The notes beneath the pieces are model-generated. The model ran no database searches. It was not told the DNA's origin and saw nothing but the letters and a program-made list of their open reading frames with translations. The position numbers and the translations under genes were made by a program. From Pelosinus baikalensis (GTDB lineage: Bacteria > Bacillota > Negativicutes > DSM-13327), in assembly GCF_020819555.1 (NCBI RefSeq), contig NZ_JAJHJB010000029.1, forward strand, positions 1-64,000: DNA of 64,000 nucleotides. Reading direction: 5' to 3'. This document shows, in pieces, positions 23,895-32,520 of the stretch. Positions within the stretch are counted from its first letter, which is position 1, and the number at the start of each line of letters is the position of its first letter.

Positions 23895-24780
23895 AGTATC
23901 TTCCATCTCCTCAAAAAGTTTTAATCATTTTATCCCTCAGTTAACATTAGCTTTTTGTAATATTTCTCCATACATTATTACAGCTTCTGTAACCATAAAC
24001 CTATCATATTTATCCAATAACTTTGTACAGTTTTCTACGTCTACTCTCTACACTCCTGCAAAAACGAATCAATATGAAAAAATATCCAAGTAAATTACTC
24101 AACTAACACAAAGCGAATCACTGCAAATCTGACCCGTCAATAGTTTACTGCTTATTTAACGAAGCAAAGTACGCGTCCTATTACTTCTTTAAAATGGAAA
24201 AAGTTCATACGATGGTCTTCAGACTTTTATCATGGGATCTTTTGAGCAAAAAACTGCATAGATACAAGGAAGCAAGCGTCACCTCGACTTTCTTCCTCGT
24301 ATCTAATTGTTGTAACTGATTGCGAGGGGAAGCAACACTACATACTAACGACTGCATAATAAATTTTATGGCATCGGAAAATCCTTGATTATAATAGATC
24401 TCCCCTGCAATGGTTTCTTGCTGTAAAATTCTCATGCATTTTGTTTATTTTTCAACTCTTTCTTTTGTTAAGGTTTCCGATAACGTTTTTTTCTAAACTA
24501 TTATTTTCTCGCTCTGCCCCCTAATACTTTTCCGAGACTTTTTCTAAATTTCTTAAGTCCTCCGAATCGTGCATAAGTCTTAACTCTAGCATGGTCGTTT
24601 CAAAAATACTCATAATATCCGCTCCCTCTTTTAAGGTTCAACTTGCAATATTTAGCTGCTTGTTGAGCCTTTTGGCGTGCAAAACTTCTGATTGAGCACT
24701 TAACAAGCCGTCCCAATAAATCCTTCTAACGATGTGCGATGATTCTTTTCTACTATAGACACCAATTTATATTCCCCCAT
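23895..24780. other. Gene-poor decayed stretch
   Basis: No intact recognisable gene. On the minus strand there is a possible small gene of 76 codons (24205-24435, starting MRILQQETIAGEIYYNQGFS). Upstream of it, remnants of a small basic protein (KYCKLNLKRGSGYYEYF, then HARVKTYARFGGLKK) are interrupted by a stop and a frameshift (about 24515-24770). Neither could be assigned. The stretch borders the transposase graveyard. Confidence 0.35.
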
Positions 24781-24799
24781 TCGGGCTGTATGAGGATCG

Positions 24800-25286
24800 A
24801 ACCCCTTCAGTGGGATAAATCCATCGAACAACCTTTTTAAGGATCAATTGGTTGATTTTTCATTCATTCGTGAAATTTCGTCAGATAAGAGTCGTTATGC
24901 AGAAGAGCTCGAATTCATGCTTAAAATTTGCCTTCTGGAATATTTCTACAATTTTCCGATGTCCAGGTTATTGAGCACATCCAAGTAAATCTTGCCCATC
25001 GCTGGTTTTTAAGATTAAATATCGATGAGGAACCGCCAGATGATTCCACTATCAGTTATTTCCGTGGAACTCGCATCGATCTTCATTGTTTCAAAAGATA
25101 TTCCAACGTTTGGTTGACCAATGTATAGAATTAGGTATTGTTTCTACTCAACTAAAACGCTGCATTGGGATTCTACTCATATTATTGCTAATGTCGCTAT
25201 TCCGACTTTGCTATCTCTTGTTCGTCAGGCCATTGAAAAGCTCATATTAGAATATTGGTTTATCCTTTCATTATTTTAAGATCAAA
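24800..25286 (+). pseudogene. IS1182-type transposase remnant
   Basis: Fragments in changing frames read LVDFSFIREISSDKSRYAEE, then VIEHIQVNLAHRWFLRLNID with PPDDSTISYFRG, and finally DSTHIIANVAIPTLLSLVRQ. These match successive parts of IS1182-family transposases (NLAYRWFLGLDLDE... DSTHV.ANVAIPT). At least two frameshifts and the loss of the C-terminal half make it non-functional. Confidence 0.75.
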
Positions 25287-25334
25287 TCCCATTCTGATAT
25301 TGCACAGAAGATACTAAATAACTTACAAGAATAA
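25281..25334. repeat. Direct repeat, left copy
   Basis: About 54 bp, nearly identical to 29389-29440 (AAGATACTAAATAACTTACA core). The two copies enclose the response regulator, kinase and repeat-protein block. Confidence 0.6.
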
Positions 25335-25339
25335 GATAG

Positions 25340-25526
25340 ATTTAAAAGTGAAGTCGTGGAAACTGACGGATATTTACTGACGGTATTGCGATATATTCAT
25401 CAAAATCCACTAAAAGCCGGAAAAGTAAAAAGTATAGCACAACATAAGTGGAGCAGTTATGCTGAGTACATAGGGCAGAGCAAAATCGTTGAAGCTGGTT
25501 TTATAGCAGAACGTTATTATCTTTAA
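25340..25526 (+). pseudogene. REP-associated tyrosine transposase, C-terminal remnant
   Basis: The frame ending at 25526 reads KSEVVETDGYLLTVLRYIHQ, then NPLKAGKVKSIAQHKWSSYA and EYIGQSKIVEAG. This is the C-terminal portion of RAYT/TnpA-REP proteins (LRYIHQNPVRAG...W SSY). The N-terminal HUH domain is absent, so it is a fragment. RAYTs mobilise short palindromic repeats, of which this window has several families. Confidence 0.72.
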
Positions 25527-25581
25527 TAACGAAAAAACTCCTGTCAATTTTTTATGGAAATTGGCAGGAGTTTTTTCGTTA
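25527..25581. terminator. Strong inverted repeat / terminator
   Basis: TAACGAAAAAACTCCTG.CAATTT pairs with AAATTG.CAGGAGTTTTTTCGTTA, giving a ~22-bp stem with built-in T- and A-runs, so it could terminate in both directions. It directly follows the RAYT remnant. Confidence 0.7.
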
Positions 25582-25808
25582 TATGGTAAATATAGTTCTT
25601 ATAAAAGATAATTTAGAACTATTGAACACCAGCAGAATGTGACTTGGAAGATACGTCACTTGTAATATTTACAATAAACCTACTCGATTATTGGCACTAT
25701 GCAAAAACCATCTAGTAGGATTTCTACAACTGATAAGACTTGGAATGAACCAAGTCTTATTTGCTATTTGCAGAATAAATAATACTCTTGAAAGGTGGAG
25801 GAAGTCGA

Positions 25809-26489
25809 ATGAAGATTTTAGTGGTTGAGGACGATGAAATGTTAAGGAGTGCTATTACTTCTGTACTCACAGGTGAAGGATATAGTGTGGAAGATACAGG
25901 CTATGGTGATGAAGGTTTATTCTTAGCTGAGCAGGTGATATATGATTTGTTAGTATTAGACATTATGCTTCATGGCATGAGTGGTCTTGAGATTGTAAAA
26001 CAATTACGTGAAAAAACAATTCATGTCCCTGTACTATTTCTTACAGCTAAGGACAGTATCGAGGACCGTGTAACAGGCTTAAATATAGGAGCCGATGATT
26101 ATTTGGTAAAACCTTTTGCCGTAGCTGAACTTTTGGCTAGGATCAAGGTTTTGCTACGACGCAAAGGGAGCACTTCAAAAGAACTGTTTGCTTATAAGAA
26201 CATATCTCTTAACCCTAAATTGCAAGAAGCATATTATGAATCACAGGCTATAGGGCTAACAGTTAAAGAATACGATTTATTAGAGTATTTAGTTGTAAAC
26301 CATGAACGTATTTTGACACGGGAACAGATATTTGATCGGCTTTGGGGTTATGAATCAGACAGTAGCTACGGAATCGTGGATGTATATGTTCATCATATAC
26401 GAAAAAAGATGGCAGTAACTGGTTGTGACCATTTCATCCGGACGGTTCGTGGTGTGGGTTATATGTTGAAAGAGAATTCTCAGAAATAG
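25809..26489 (+). CDS. OmpR-family DNA-binding response regulator
   Basis: 226 aa. The receiver domain has the acidic pair in VEDDEM, the phospho-acceptor Asp in LLVLDIMLHGMSG and the Lys in YLVKPFA. The C-terminal winged helix ends HFIRTVRGVGYML. ATG at 25809 is chosen because AGGTGGAGG lies seven bases upstream. It pairs with the histidine kinase downstream (140-bp gap filled by a short repeat element). Confidence 0.93.
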   Translation: MKILVVEDDEMLRSAITSVLTGEGYSVEDTGYGDEGLFLAEQVIYDLLVLDIMLHGMSGLEIVKQLREKTIHVPVLFLTAKDSIEDRVTGLNIGADDYLVKPFAVAELLARIKVLLRRKGSTSKELFAYKNISLNPKLQEAYYESQAIGLTVKEYDLLEYLVVNHERILTREQIFDRLWGYESDSSYGIVDVYVHHIRKKMAVTGCDHFIRTVRGVGYMLKENSQK

Positions 26490-26491
26490 AT

Positions 26492-26598
26492 TCTATATGT
26501 AACGCATTAAGAAAGTAACATCTATATTGTTGTCAGGAATGGAATAAACCCCATATCCTACTTCTGACGATTATTTTTAAGAGTATTTAACGCGGATA
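26492..26598. repeat. MITE-like inverted-repeat element, copy 1
   Basis: About 107 bp with ends ATGTAACGCATTAA and TATTTAACGCGGATAT, and a shared interior (GTAACATCTATATTGTTG, TGTCAGGAATGG, CCTGACGATT-like). A second copy is at 28921-29027. It occupies almost the whole gap between the response regulator and kinase genes. Confidence 0.65.
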
Positions 26599-26629
26599 TT
26601 TACGATATTGGACAGATGGGATAGGTTTT

Positions 26630-27979
26630 ATGTTGAAAAAGGATTCGACTATGTTTAGGAAAGTGATGTTAAAGTTGACGGTGCTCAATTCAGCAGTGCT
26701 GCTAATAGTATTCATTATATATGGCATCGTGATATATATATATATTGATAATAATTTGTTTAAGGATATTGATTCTTCTATGGTGGAGGCCATAACAGAC
26801 TTTAGCGACTATAATAAAGTAATATTTCCTCAACTTCAACTTCAAAACGATAAATTTAAGTCGCCATATTTGGAAGAACAAAGACGAAAACCGCACCCCT
26901 TATTTGATCTGAGAATTTTAGTTGTGGCTGAAGATGTGGACGGTCGCATATTAATTCCAGAACCAAATGAAAAAATCAATATTGAAGACATCACAACGCT
27001 ATTAGCAAATACTAGTGATGGTAGTCCCCAGAGTAAAACAATAAACGGGCATGATTACCGCATCTTAAGTATTTCATATCCAGCAGATCGCTATCCTACT
27101 GTGCGAGTAGGGAAAGCAAAAATTATTGCTGCAAAAAAAATAATCGCTATTACTGTTGTTGATCCTGAAATAAGTATGATAAATCGTTTAATGGTAATAA
27201 TTATGGCGGGAACAGCAAGTGGTTTTTTTGTAATTATATGGGCAGGCCATTATTTAGCGCGACGTGCTCTTGTGCCAATTAAGGCTTCTTGGGATAAGCA
27301 ACAGCAATTTGTAACAGATGCTTCTCATGAGTTGCGAACACCGATTGCTGTCATTAAAACCAATACAGAGCTTCTGCTCCATCATCCTGAGCATATCATC
27401 GAAGAGGAAAGTGTTAGGATAGCAGGGATTTTAAAGGAGTCCACCCGTATGGGGAATTTGGTTGCTACCTTACTTACTTTGGCCAGAGCCGATTCCAATC
27501 AGATAGAAATGAATTTTCGTGGGGTACTGCTCCCAGACCTTCTTCATGATATCATCGAACAAATTCAGCCTATTGCAGAGATGAAGGGAATCCACATATA
27601 TACTGAATTTGATCCACAAATCGAAGTAAGAGGTGACAGGGAAAGATTGTACCAGCTATTTGTCATATTGCTGGACAATGCAGTTAAATACACACCTGCA
27701 AAAGGACACATTACAATTACTAGCCATATTAACAAAGGATCAGTACATGTTTCAGTACAAGATACAGGTATCGGTATTTCGAAAGAAGATATACCCTTTA
27801 TTTTTGAGCGTTTTTACAGGGGGGACAAGGTCAGGTCCTGTGATGATGGTGGGAGTGGTCTGGGACTGGCAATCGCAAAATGGATTATTGACAAACATAG
27901 AGGGAAAATACGTGTCGACAGTATTAAAGGAGAAGGTACTAAATTTTATTTGCAATTACCTTTAGAGAAAAAGGTATAA
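26630..27979 (+). CDS. Membrane sensor histidine kinase
   Basis: 449 aa. There is one hydrophobic segment near residues 15-40 and another at about 185-205, flanking an extracytoplasmic sensor of ~145 residues. HisKA has ASHELRTPIAVIK, the N-box is LLDNAVKYTPA, then DTGIGISKED and GSGLGLAIAKWI. Kinase for the preceding OmpR-type regulator. An internal ATG at codon 8 (MFRKVMLKL) is an alternative start. The likely target or partner is the secreted repeat protein 230 bp downstream. The stimulus is unknown. Confidence 0.92.
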   Translation: MLKKDSTMFRKVMLKLTVLNSAVLLIVFIIYGIVIYIYIDNNLFKDIDSSMVEAITDFSDYNKVIFPQLQLQNDKFKSPYLEEQRRKPHPLFDLRILVVAEDVDGRILIPEPNEKINIEDITTLLANTSDGSPQSKTINGHDYRILSISYPADRYPTVRVGKAKIIAAKKIIAITVVDPEISMINRLMVIIMAGTASGFFVIIWAGHYLARRALVPIKASWDKQQQFVTDASHELRTPIAVIKTNTELLLHHPEHIIEEESVRIAGILKESTRMGNLVATLLTLARADSNQIEMNFRGVLLPDLLHDIIEQIQPIAEMKGIHIYTEFDPQIEVRGDRERLYQLFVILLDNAVKYTPAKGHITITSHINKGSVHVSVQDTGIGISKEDIPFIFERFYRGDKVRSCDDGGSGLGLAIAKWIIDKHRGKIRVDSIKGEGTKFYLQLPLEKKV

Positions 27980-28206
27980 AAAGATGGCTTTACTTGTGAA
28001 AGCAAGGTTATTTATTACTCCTTGTCAACATCTTCCCTAGACAGGATGAGATATGCATGCGCCAGCGTGAATGCCTCCATCTTGCTTCTTTGAGCTGCAG
28101 TGCAGAAGGTTGCACTATTATTTTCTTTTGTTAACTTAAGAAAAATTTAAGAATACAATGGCATAATTAAGTTGTAAGTAAATAACATAAGGATAGGTGA
28201 TTAACA

Positions 28207-28914
28207 ATGAAAAAGAAATCAGTATTGGCCCTTACCCTAGGTCTTGGTTTGGCAGCTGGAAGTTTCACAATAGGAACATCTACAATCGTCCATGCCAATC
28301 AAAAACCAGCAGGGATTCAAAATATGCAGACGGATCATGAAAAGTCTATGCAAGACCGACCGATTCCCCAAGAAATATTGACACTGCTACAGATTGATGA
28401 GCAAACCTTCAAACAGGAACAAAGTAGTGGTAAATCACTTGCACAAATAGCGGCAGCCCATAATGTGCCTCGGCAGGCTGTAGTTGACTTGGTTGTGAAA
28501 GATATGAATCAGCAAATTGATAAGGGTTTGGCAGAGAAACGTATTACTGTGGTACAAGCTAATGAAATGAAAGCCAATGCTGTAGAACAAGCACAGAAAG
28601 TGGTTGATGGACAACCGATAGGGACTCCAATTCCCCAAGAAATATTGACACTTCTACAGATTGATGAGCAAACCTTTGAACAGGAACAAAGTAGTGGTAA
28701 ATCACTAGCGCAAATAGCGGCAGCCCATAATGTATCTCGGCAGGCTGTAGTTGACTTGGTTGTGAAAGATATGAATCAGCAAATCGATAAAGGCTTGGCA
28801 GAGAAACGTATTACTGTGGCACAAGCTAATGAAATGAAAGCCAATGCTGTAGAAGAAGCACAGAAGGTGGTTGATAAAAAGATGGTGGGGCAACCTGCTA
28901 ATCCTCAAAGATGA
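28207..28914 (+). CDS. Secreted protein of two near-identical ~82-residue repeats
   Basis: 235 aa with a signal peptide (MKKKSVLALTLGLGLAAGSF, probable cleavage after VHA). The mature part is two tandem repeats, each beginning PIPQEILTLLQIDEQTF and continuing through SGKSLAQIAAAHNV, VKDMNQQIDKGLAEKRI and ANEMKANAVE. Each resembles a small helical module seen in exported proteins of Firmicutes. The repeats are almost identical at DNA level, indicating a recent internal duplication. Position after a sensor kinase suggests an envelope-stress effector or accessory; function unknown. Confidence 0.75.
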   Translation: MKKKSVLALTLGLGLAAGSFTIGTSTIVHANQKPAGIQNMQTDHEKSMQDRPIPQEILTLLQIDEQTFKQEQSSGKSLAQIAAAHNVPRQAVVDLVVKDMNQQIDKGLAEKRITVVQANEMKANAVEQAQKVVDGQPIGTPIPQEILTLLQIDEQTFEQEQSSGKSLAQIAAAHNVSRQAVVDLVVKDMNQQIDKGLAEKRITVAQANEMKANAVEEAQKVVDKKMVGQPANPQR

Positions 28915-28920
28915 TATGCT

Positions 28921-29027
28921 ATATATGACGCATTAAAAGTAACATCTATATTGTTGGTCTGTCAGGAATGGGATGTAATATCCTATTCCTGACGATTGCT
29001 TTTAAGAATATTTAATGCGTTATATAT
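28921..29027. repeat. MITE-like inverted-repeat element, copy 2
   Basis: Ends ATATATGACGCATTAAA and TTTAATGCGTTATATAT are inverted repeats of each other. The centre folds as TGTCAGGAATGGGAT/ATCCTATTCCTGACG. It is clearly homologous to 26492-26598. No reading frame. Placed 7 bp after the repeat-protein gene, it could also act as its 3' hairpin. Confidence 0.7.
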
Positions 29028-29552
29028 AAATTAATTATATAATGGGAAAAATCCTACTAATTTTTAATTGAGAGAAATCGTAATTGGCATTTTTTTAACA
29101 TCCTTTTACTTAACCGGTCATCTAATTTTGTCTGATAGGTAAACTCCGTTCTTTTAATTTTATCTTGCTCTACTCCACTGCTCCCATCCCTGTAATGACC
29201 CCGGGAGCAGTGGTTGTATATTGTTTCCATTGTCATCAGGTGTACATCACAGTGAGCAGCAATATAAGTCAAGAACTTATTATTTTACTGTCAGGAACAG
29301 TATACTCCTCCTTGCAAAGCATGATCCTGCCGGGCCAATAATGTGTTTAGTAAACCGCGCAATGCATTCGTCAAGTGTTATCAAATTCATCAAGTCCCAT
29401 TCTGATTGCACAGAAGATACTAAATAACTTACAAGAATAAAAAAGCATACCTCTTTGATAAGCCTTAAATTTAAAAATTCATTCTTTTTGCAATTATGTA
29501 CAGAAAAAATTGTATCCTGTCTTTTATAGACGGAATACGATTTACTATGAAG
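29028..29552. other. Intergenic stretch without a recognisable gene
   Basis: AT-rich and without a convincing frame. It includes a small inverted repeat CTGCTCCC...GGGAGCAG (about 29176-29212) and the right direct-repeat copy 29389-29440. Probably residue of past insertions. Confidence 0.4.
29389..29440. repeat. Direct repeat, right copy
   Basis: ATCAAGTCCCATTCTGAT followed by TGCACAGAAGATACTAAATA and ACTTACAAGAATAA, matching 25281-25334 with a 2-bp deletion and single-base changes. Confidence 0.6.
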
Positions 29553-29577
29553 ACTCCCACCTTCTACAAGTGGGAGT
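29553..29577. mobile_element. IS200/IS605-like end hairpin at the eda breakpoint
   Basis: ACTCCCAC-N9-GTGGGAGT hairpin abutting the truncated eda gene. A similar hairpin (GACTCCCA...TGGGAGTC) lies at 49834-49871. Such hairpins mark the ends of IS200/IS605-type elements; no transposase remains here. Confidence 0.45.
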
Positions 29578-29849
29578 TAAGTGCGACCTGCTAAGATCGC
29601 AATTCTTGCTGTTTCCGGATCAAGGACAGTACCCGCACCAACAATCATTTCATCCCTTTTGTAGTTCTTGGCCAAATCTTCTATCACTTGACTTGCACCC
29701 GGAATGGTAAAAGTAATTTCAATAGCGTTTACTCCACCTTTTCTGCAAGCTTCGGCTATTTGTAAGGCCTGTTCTGAACTGTCAGCACGAACAACCGCCA
29801 CCACTCCAGACTGGGTTATTCTTCTAAGGATATTAAGTTTAGGTATCAT
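29577..29849 (-). pseudogene. eda: 2-keto-3-deoxy-6-phosphogluconate aldolase, truncated
   Basis: Only the first ~90 residues of a ~210-aa KDPG aldolase remain (MIPKLNILRRITQSGVVAVV, CRKGGVNAIEITFTIPGA, VGAGTVLDPETARIAILAG). The frame then runs into the GTGGGAGT hairpin and stops. The Schiff-base Lys and C-terminal barrel are missing, so it cannot be active. ATG at 29849 has GAGGAGAG upstream. It follows kdgK by 57 bp and was evidently the last enzyme of the uronate pathway at this locus. Confidence 0.8.
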
Positions 29850-29906
29850 ATCAATTTCTCTCCTCAATAATTTTTTTTATGGCCTATCTTCATTTGAATC
29901 TAACAA

Positions 29907-30848
29907 TTACCTGCTAAGATATTCGTCAAGTTCTTTACGTGTGGGATAACCATCAGAATCCCCTTTTACCATAACTGCAAGGGAGCCAATTGCATTTCCG
30001 CGGCGAACGGATTCATTTAGAGGCAATCCCTCAAGAATCCCGGAAAGTACACCGACTGCAAAACCATCACCAGCACCAACAGTATCTACAACGCGTTTGA
30101 CTTGGAAACCCTTTTCATACCCACTAATAATCTCATCATCTGTCATTGAGTAATAGGCTCCCGTTGCGCCGTCTTTCATAATGACAAAGCGAATTCCTTT
30201 GGAATGAAAAGCTGCTGAAATATCCTTCCAATCTAAGCTCCCTACTAATAGCTCCGCTTCCTGGATTCCAGGCAGTATAATATCGGCTTGCTGTGCAATT
30301 TCTAATAACATGCGCCTTGATTCCTCCCCCTTCCAAAGCTGTTTGCGTATGTTAGGATCAAAGACTACAAGTAAACCTTTCTTCTTGGCAATAGCAATGG
30401 CGGCAAATACTGTTTCCTGGCATTCTAGACTTAACATGGGAAAGATACCTGTAATATGGAGTATTTTTGCATTATCAAAATAACTATCAACTAATGCCGA
30501 TGGATTCATATGACTAGCAGCTGATTTCTCTCGATAATAATAAATTTTAGGATCACCGATGTCACTTTGCTCTTTTATCATCATACCTGTTCGATAACTT
30601 GGAGATATCGTAACAAGTGAAGTATCTACGCCCTCACCACGAATGGTATTCCGTATATATGTACCAAAGGGATCATCACCAATGGAACTAATCCATCCAG
30701 CCTGATGACCTAAACGGGATAAACCAATGGCTACATTCGATTCTGCTCCCGCAACTTTACGAGTAAAGCTTGTTACAAATTCTAACGGTCCACTTTGCTC
30801 TGCAATCATTAGAGCCATGCTCTCACCAATCGTTATTACTGCTGGCAT
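29907..30848 (-). CDS. kdgK: 2-keto-3-deoxygluconate kinase (PfkB family)
   Basis: 313-aa ribokinase/PfkB-family kinase phosphorylating KDG to KDPG. The N-terminal motif GGCG-like region reads KVAGAESNVAIGLSRLG and the C-terminal anion-hole motif is DTVGAGDGFAVGVLSGI with its catalytic Asp. GAGGTG precedes the ATG. Its position with uxaC, uxuA and uxuB supports KDG as substrate over other PfkB sugars. Confidence 0.87.
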   Translation of the reverse strand: MPAVITIGESMALMIAEQSGPLEFVTSFTRKVAGAESNVAIGLSRLGHQAGWISSIGDDPFGTYIRNTIRGEGVDTSLVTISPSYRTGMMIKEQSDIGDPKIYYYREKSAASHMNPSALVDSYFDNAKILHITGIFPMLSLECQETVFAAIAIAKKKGLLVVFDPNIRKQLWKGEESRRMLLEIAQQADIILPGIQEAELLVGSLDWKDISAAFHSKGIRFVIMKDGATGAYYSMTDDEIISGYEKGFQVKRVVDTVGAGDGFAVGVLSGILEGLPLNESVRRGNAIGSLAVMVKGDSDGYPTRKELDEYLSR

Positions 30849-30960
30849 CTGCTTTTCAGCACCTCATTTCAAATGTTTGTCTAATCGAAACCCTCGTATG
30901 TTTTCTTCCCCTACGCTTTAAAAGTCTACTTTATCCTGATAGGTCTCATCTTCTCCAATC

Positions 30961-30998
30961 ATAAAAGCCTTCCAAGTTAATCGTCGGAAGGCTTTTAT
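30961..30998. terminator. Terminator between uxaC and kdgK
   Basis: Perfect stem ATAAAAGCCTTCC/GGAAGGCTTTTAT with a 12-base loop and U-rich ends in both directions. It separates the exuT-uxaC transcript from kdgK-eda. Confidence 0.82.
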
Positions 30999-31091
30999 CT
31001 CTATCCTAATACGATAAAGTCGAGTGTATTTATAGACAAGCATAAGCAGATTTTTGATATTAAACTTATTTGTAATGTTTAAGGGTGAGGT

Positions 31092-32498
31092 TTACTCTAC
31101 TTCAACATTCAAGTAATCTTTAATATTATTAAAACATATCCCTTTTATCATTTTACCTAAAAAATCAAAATCTTGATAATAACTACCTTTTTCTACCCAG
31201 TTGCCCACAAGATTACATACAATTCGTCTAAAATATTCATGCCTTGTGTAAGAAATAAAACTTCTAGAATCGGTTAGCATCCCAACAAACCGGGAAAATA
31301 ATCCAATGCTTGACAGAGCCTTCATTTGGTCGATCATGCCCTCTTCATGGTCATTAAACCACCATGCCGATCCAAACTGAACCTTCCCTGGTATATCACT
31401 TTGAAAATTCCCAGCCATCGCAGCCAGCATATAATTATCTCTAGGATTCAAACCATACAAGATCGTTTTAGGAAGTAACTGTACAGCATCCAGTGCATCT
31501 AAAAACTTTGCTAATTCATTGGCAAAGTTAAAGTCTGCTATCGTATCAAAACCAGTATTGATGCCAATCGAATGCAGCATTCTAGTGTTTGTATTTCGTA
31601 TCGCACCAATATGAATTTGCATAGCCCATCCATGCTGTGCATATTCTTTGCCTAGGAAAATTAAGATTGCAGAACGAAATTTGATTTGTTCTTCTAGCGA
31701 TATCGATTGATTATCAAAACGTTTATTAAAGATGTCATATATTTCGTCTTTATTGGATTCCATGTAAAAATGCTCCGATAAACCATGATCTGATAAACGG
31801 CAGCCAACTTTGTGAAAATCCTGTATTCTATGTTTCAGCGCTTCAAGATAATCTTCAAATGTATGAATGGTAATACCCGCAATATCCCCTAACTTATTTA
31901 TCCATTTCTGAAAATTTTCATGACCAACTTCTAAAGCCATATCAGGTCTAAAGGTTGGCAGAACCATTACGTCAAATGTTTGATCCGCCTTTATTTTCTC
32001 GTGATATTCTAAGGATTCTACTGGATCATCGGTTGTGCAAAGGGCTTTCACATTCGATCTTCTGATAAGATTTCTTGCTGAAAACTCTTCCTGTTGAAGC
32101 AACGCATTACATTTTTCCCAGATTGCATCTGCAGTTTCCAATGTTAAATGATACTGAATTCCAAAGTAGTGTCTAAGTTCAAAATAGGTCCACTGAAATA
32201 GAGGATTGCCAACTGTATACGGAACCGTTTCAGCCCATTTCTGAAACTTCTCATAATCACTTTTATTACCTGTAATATACTCTTCCGATATGCCGTTAGC
32301 TCTTAATGCTCTCCATTTGTAATGATCTCCACTTAGCCAGAGCTGTGTTATATTCTCAAACTTTTTGTCATCTGCAATTTCTTGAACAGGGAGATGGCAA
32401 TGATAATCAAAAATAGGCATATCTTTTGCATACTCAAAATATAACTTTTTAGCAGTTTCTGTCTCCAAAAGATAATTTTCATCCATAAATCCATTCAT
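31092..32498 (-). CDS. uxaC: Glucuronate (uronate) isomerase
   Basis: 468-aa amidohydrolase-fold isomerase converting glucuronate and galacturonate to fructuronate and tagaturonate. Typical features are FDYHCHLPVQEIADD (metal-binding HxH near the N-terminus), ALCTTDDPVESLEYH and GSAWWFNDHEEGM. Start MNGFMDENYLL (ATG 32498) has AGGTG six bases upstream; an in-frame GTG lies inside that site. The 22-bp gap to exuT implies co-transcription. Confidence 0.94.
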   Translation of the reverse strand: MNGFMDENYLLETETAKKLYFEYAKDMPIFDYHCHLPVQEIADDKKFENITQLWLSGDHYKWRALRANGISEEYITGNKSDYEKFQKWAETVPYTVGNPLFQWTYFELRHYFGIQYHLTLETADAIWEKCNALLQQEEFSARNLIRRSNVKALCTTDDPVESLEYHEKIKADQTFDVMVLPTFRPDMALEVGHENFQKWINKLGDIAGITIHTFEDYLEALKHRIQDFHKVGCRLSDHGLSEHFYMESNKDEIYDIFNKRFDNQSISLEEQIKFRSAILIFLGKEYAQHGWAMQIHIGAIRNTNTRMLHSIGINTGFDTIADFNFANELAKFLDALDAVQLLPKTILYGLNPRDNYMLAAMAGNFQSDIPGKVQFGSAWWFNDHEEGMIDQMKALSSIGLFSRFVGMLTDSRSFISYTRHEYFRRIVCNLVGNWVEKGSYYQDFDFLGKMIKGICFNNIKDYLNVEVE

Positions 32499-32520
32499 GT
32501 ATATCACCTACCATTCATTT

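Noticed and set aside
29057..29272. Minus-strand 71-codon frame near a small inverted repeat
   Set aside because: No ribosome-binding site, no family resemblance, composition unlike real genes nearby.
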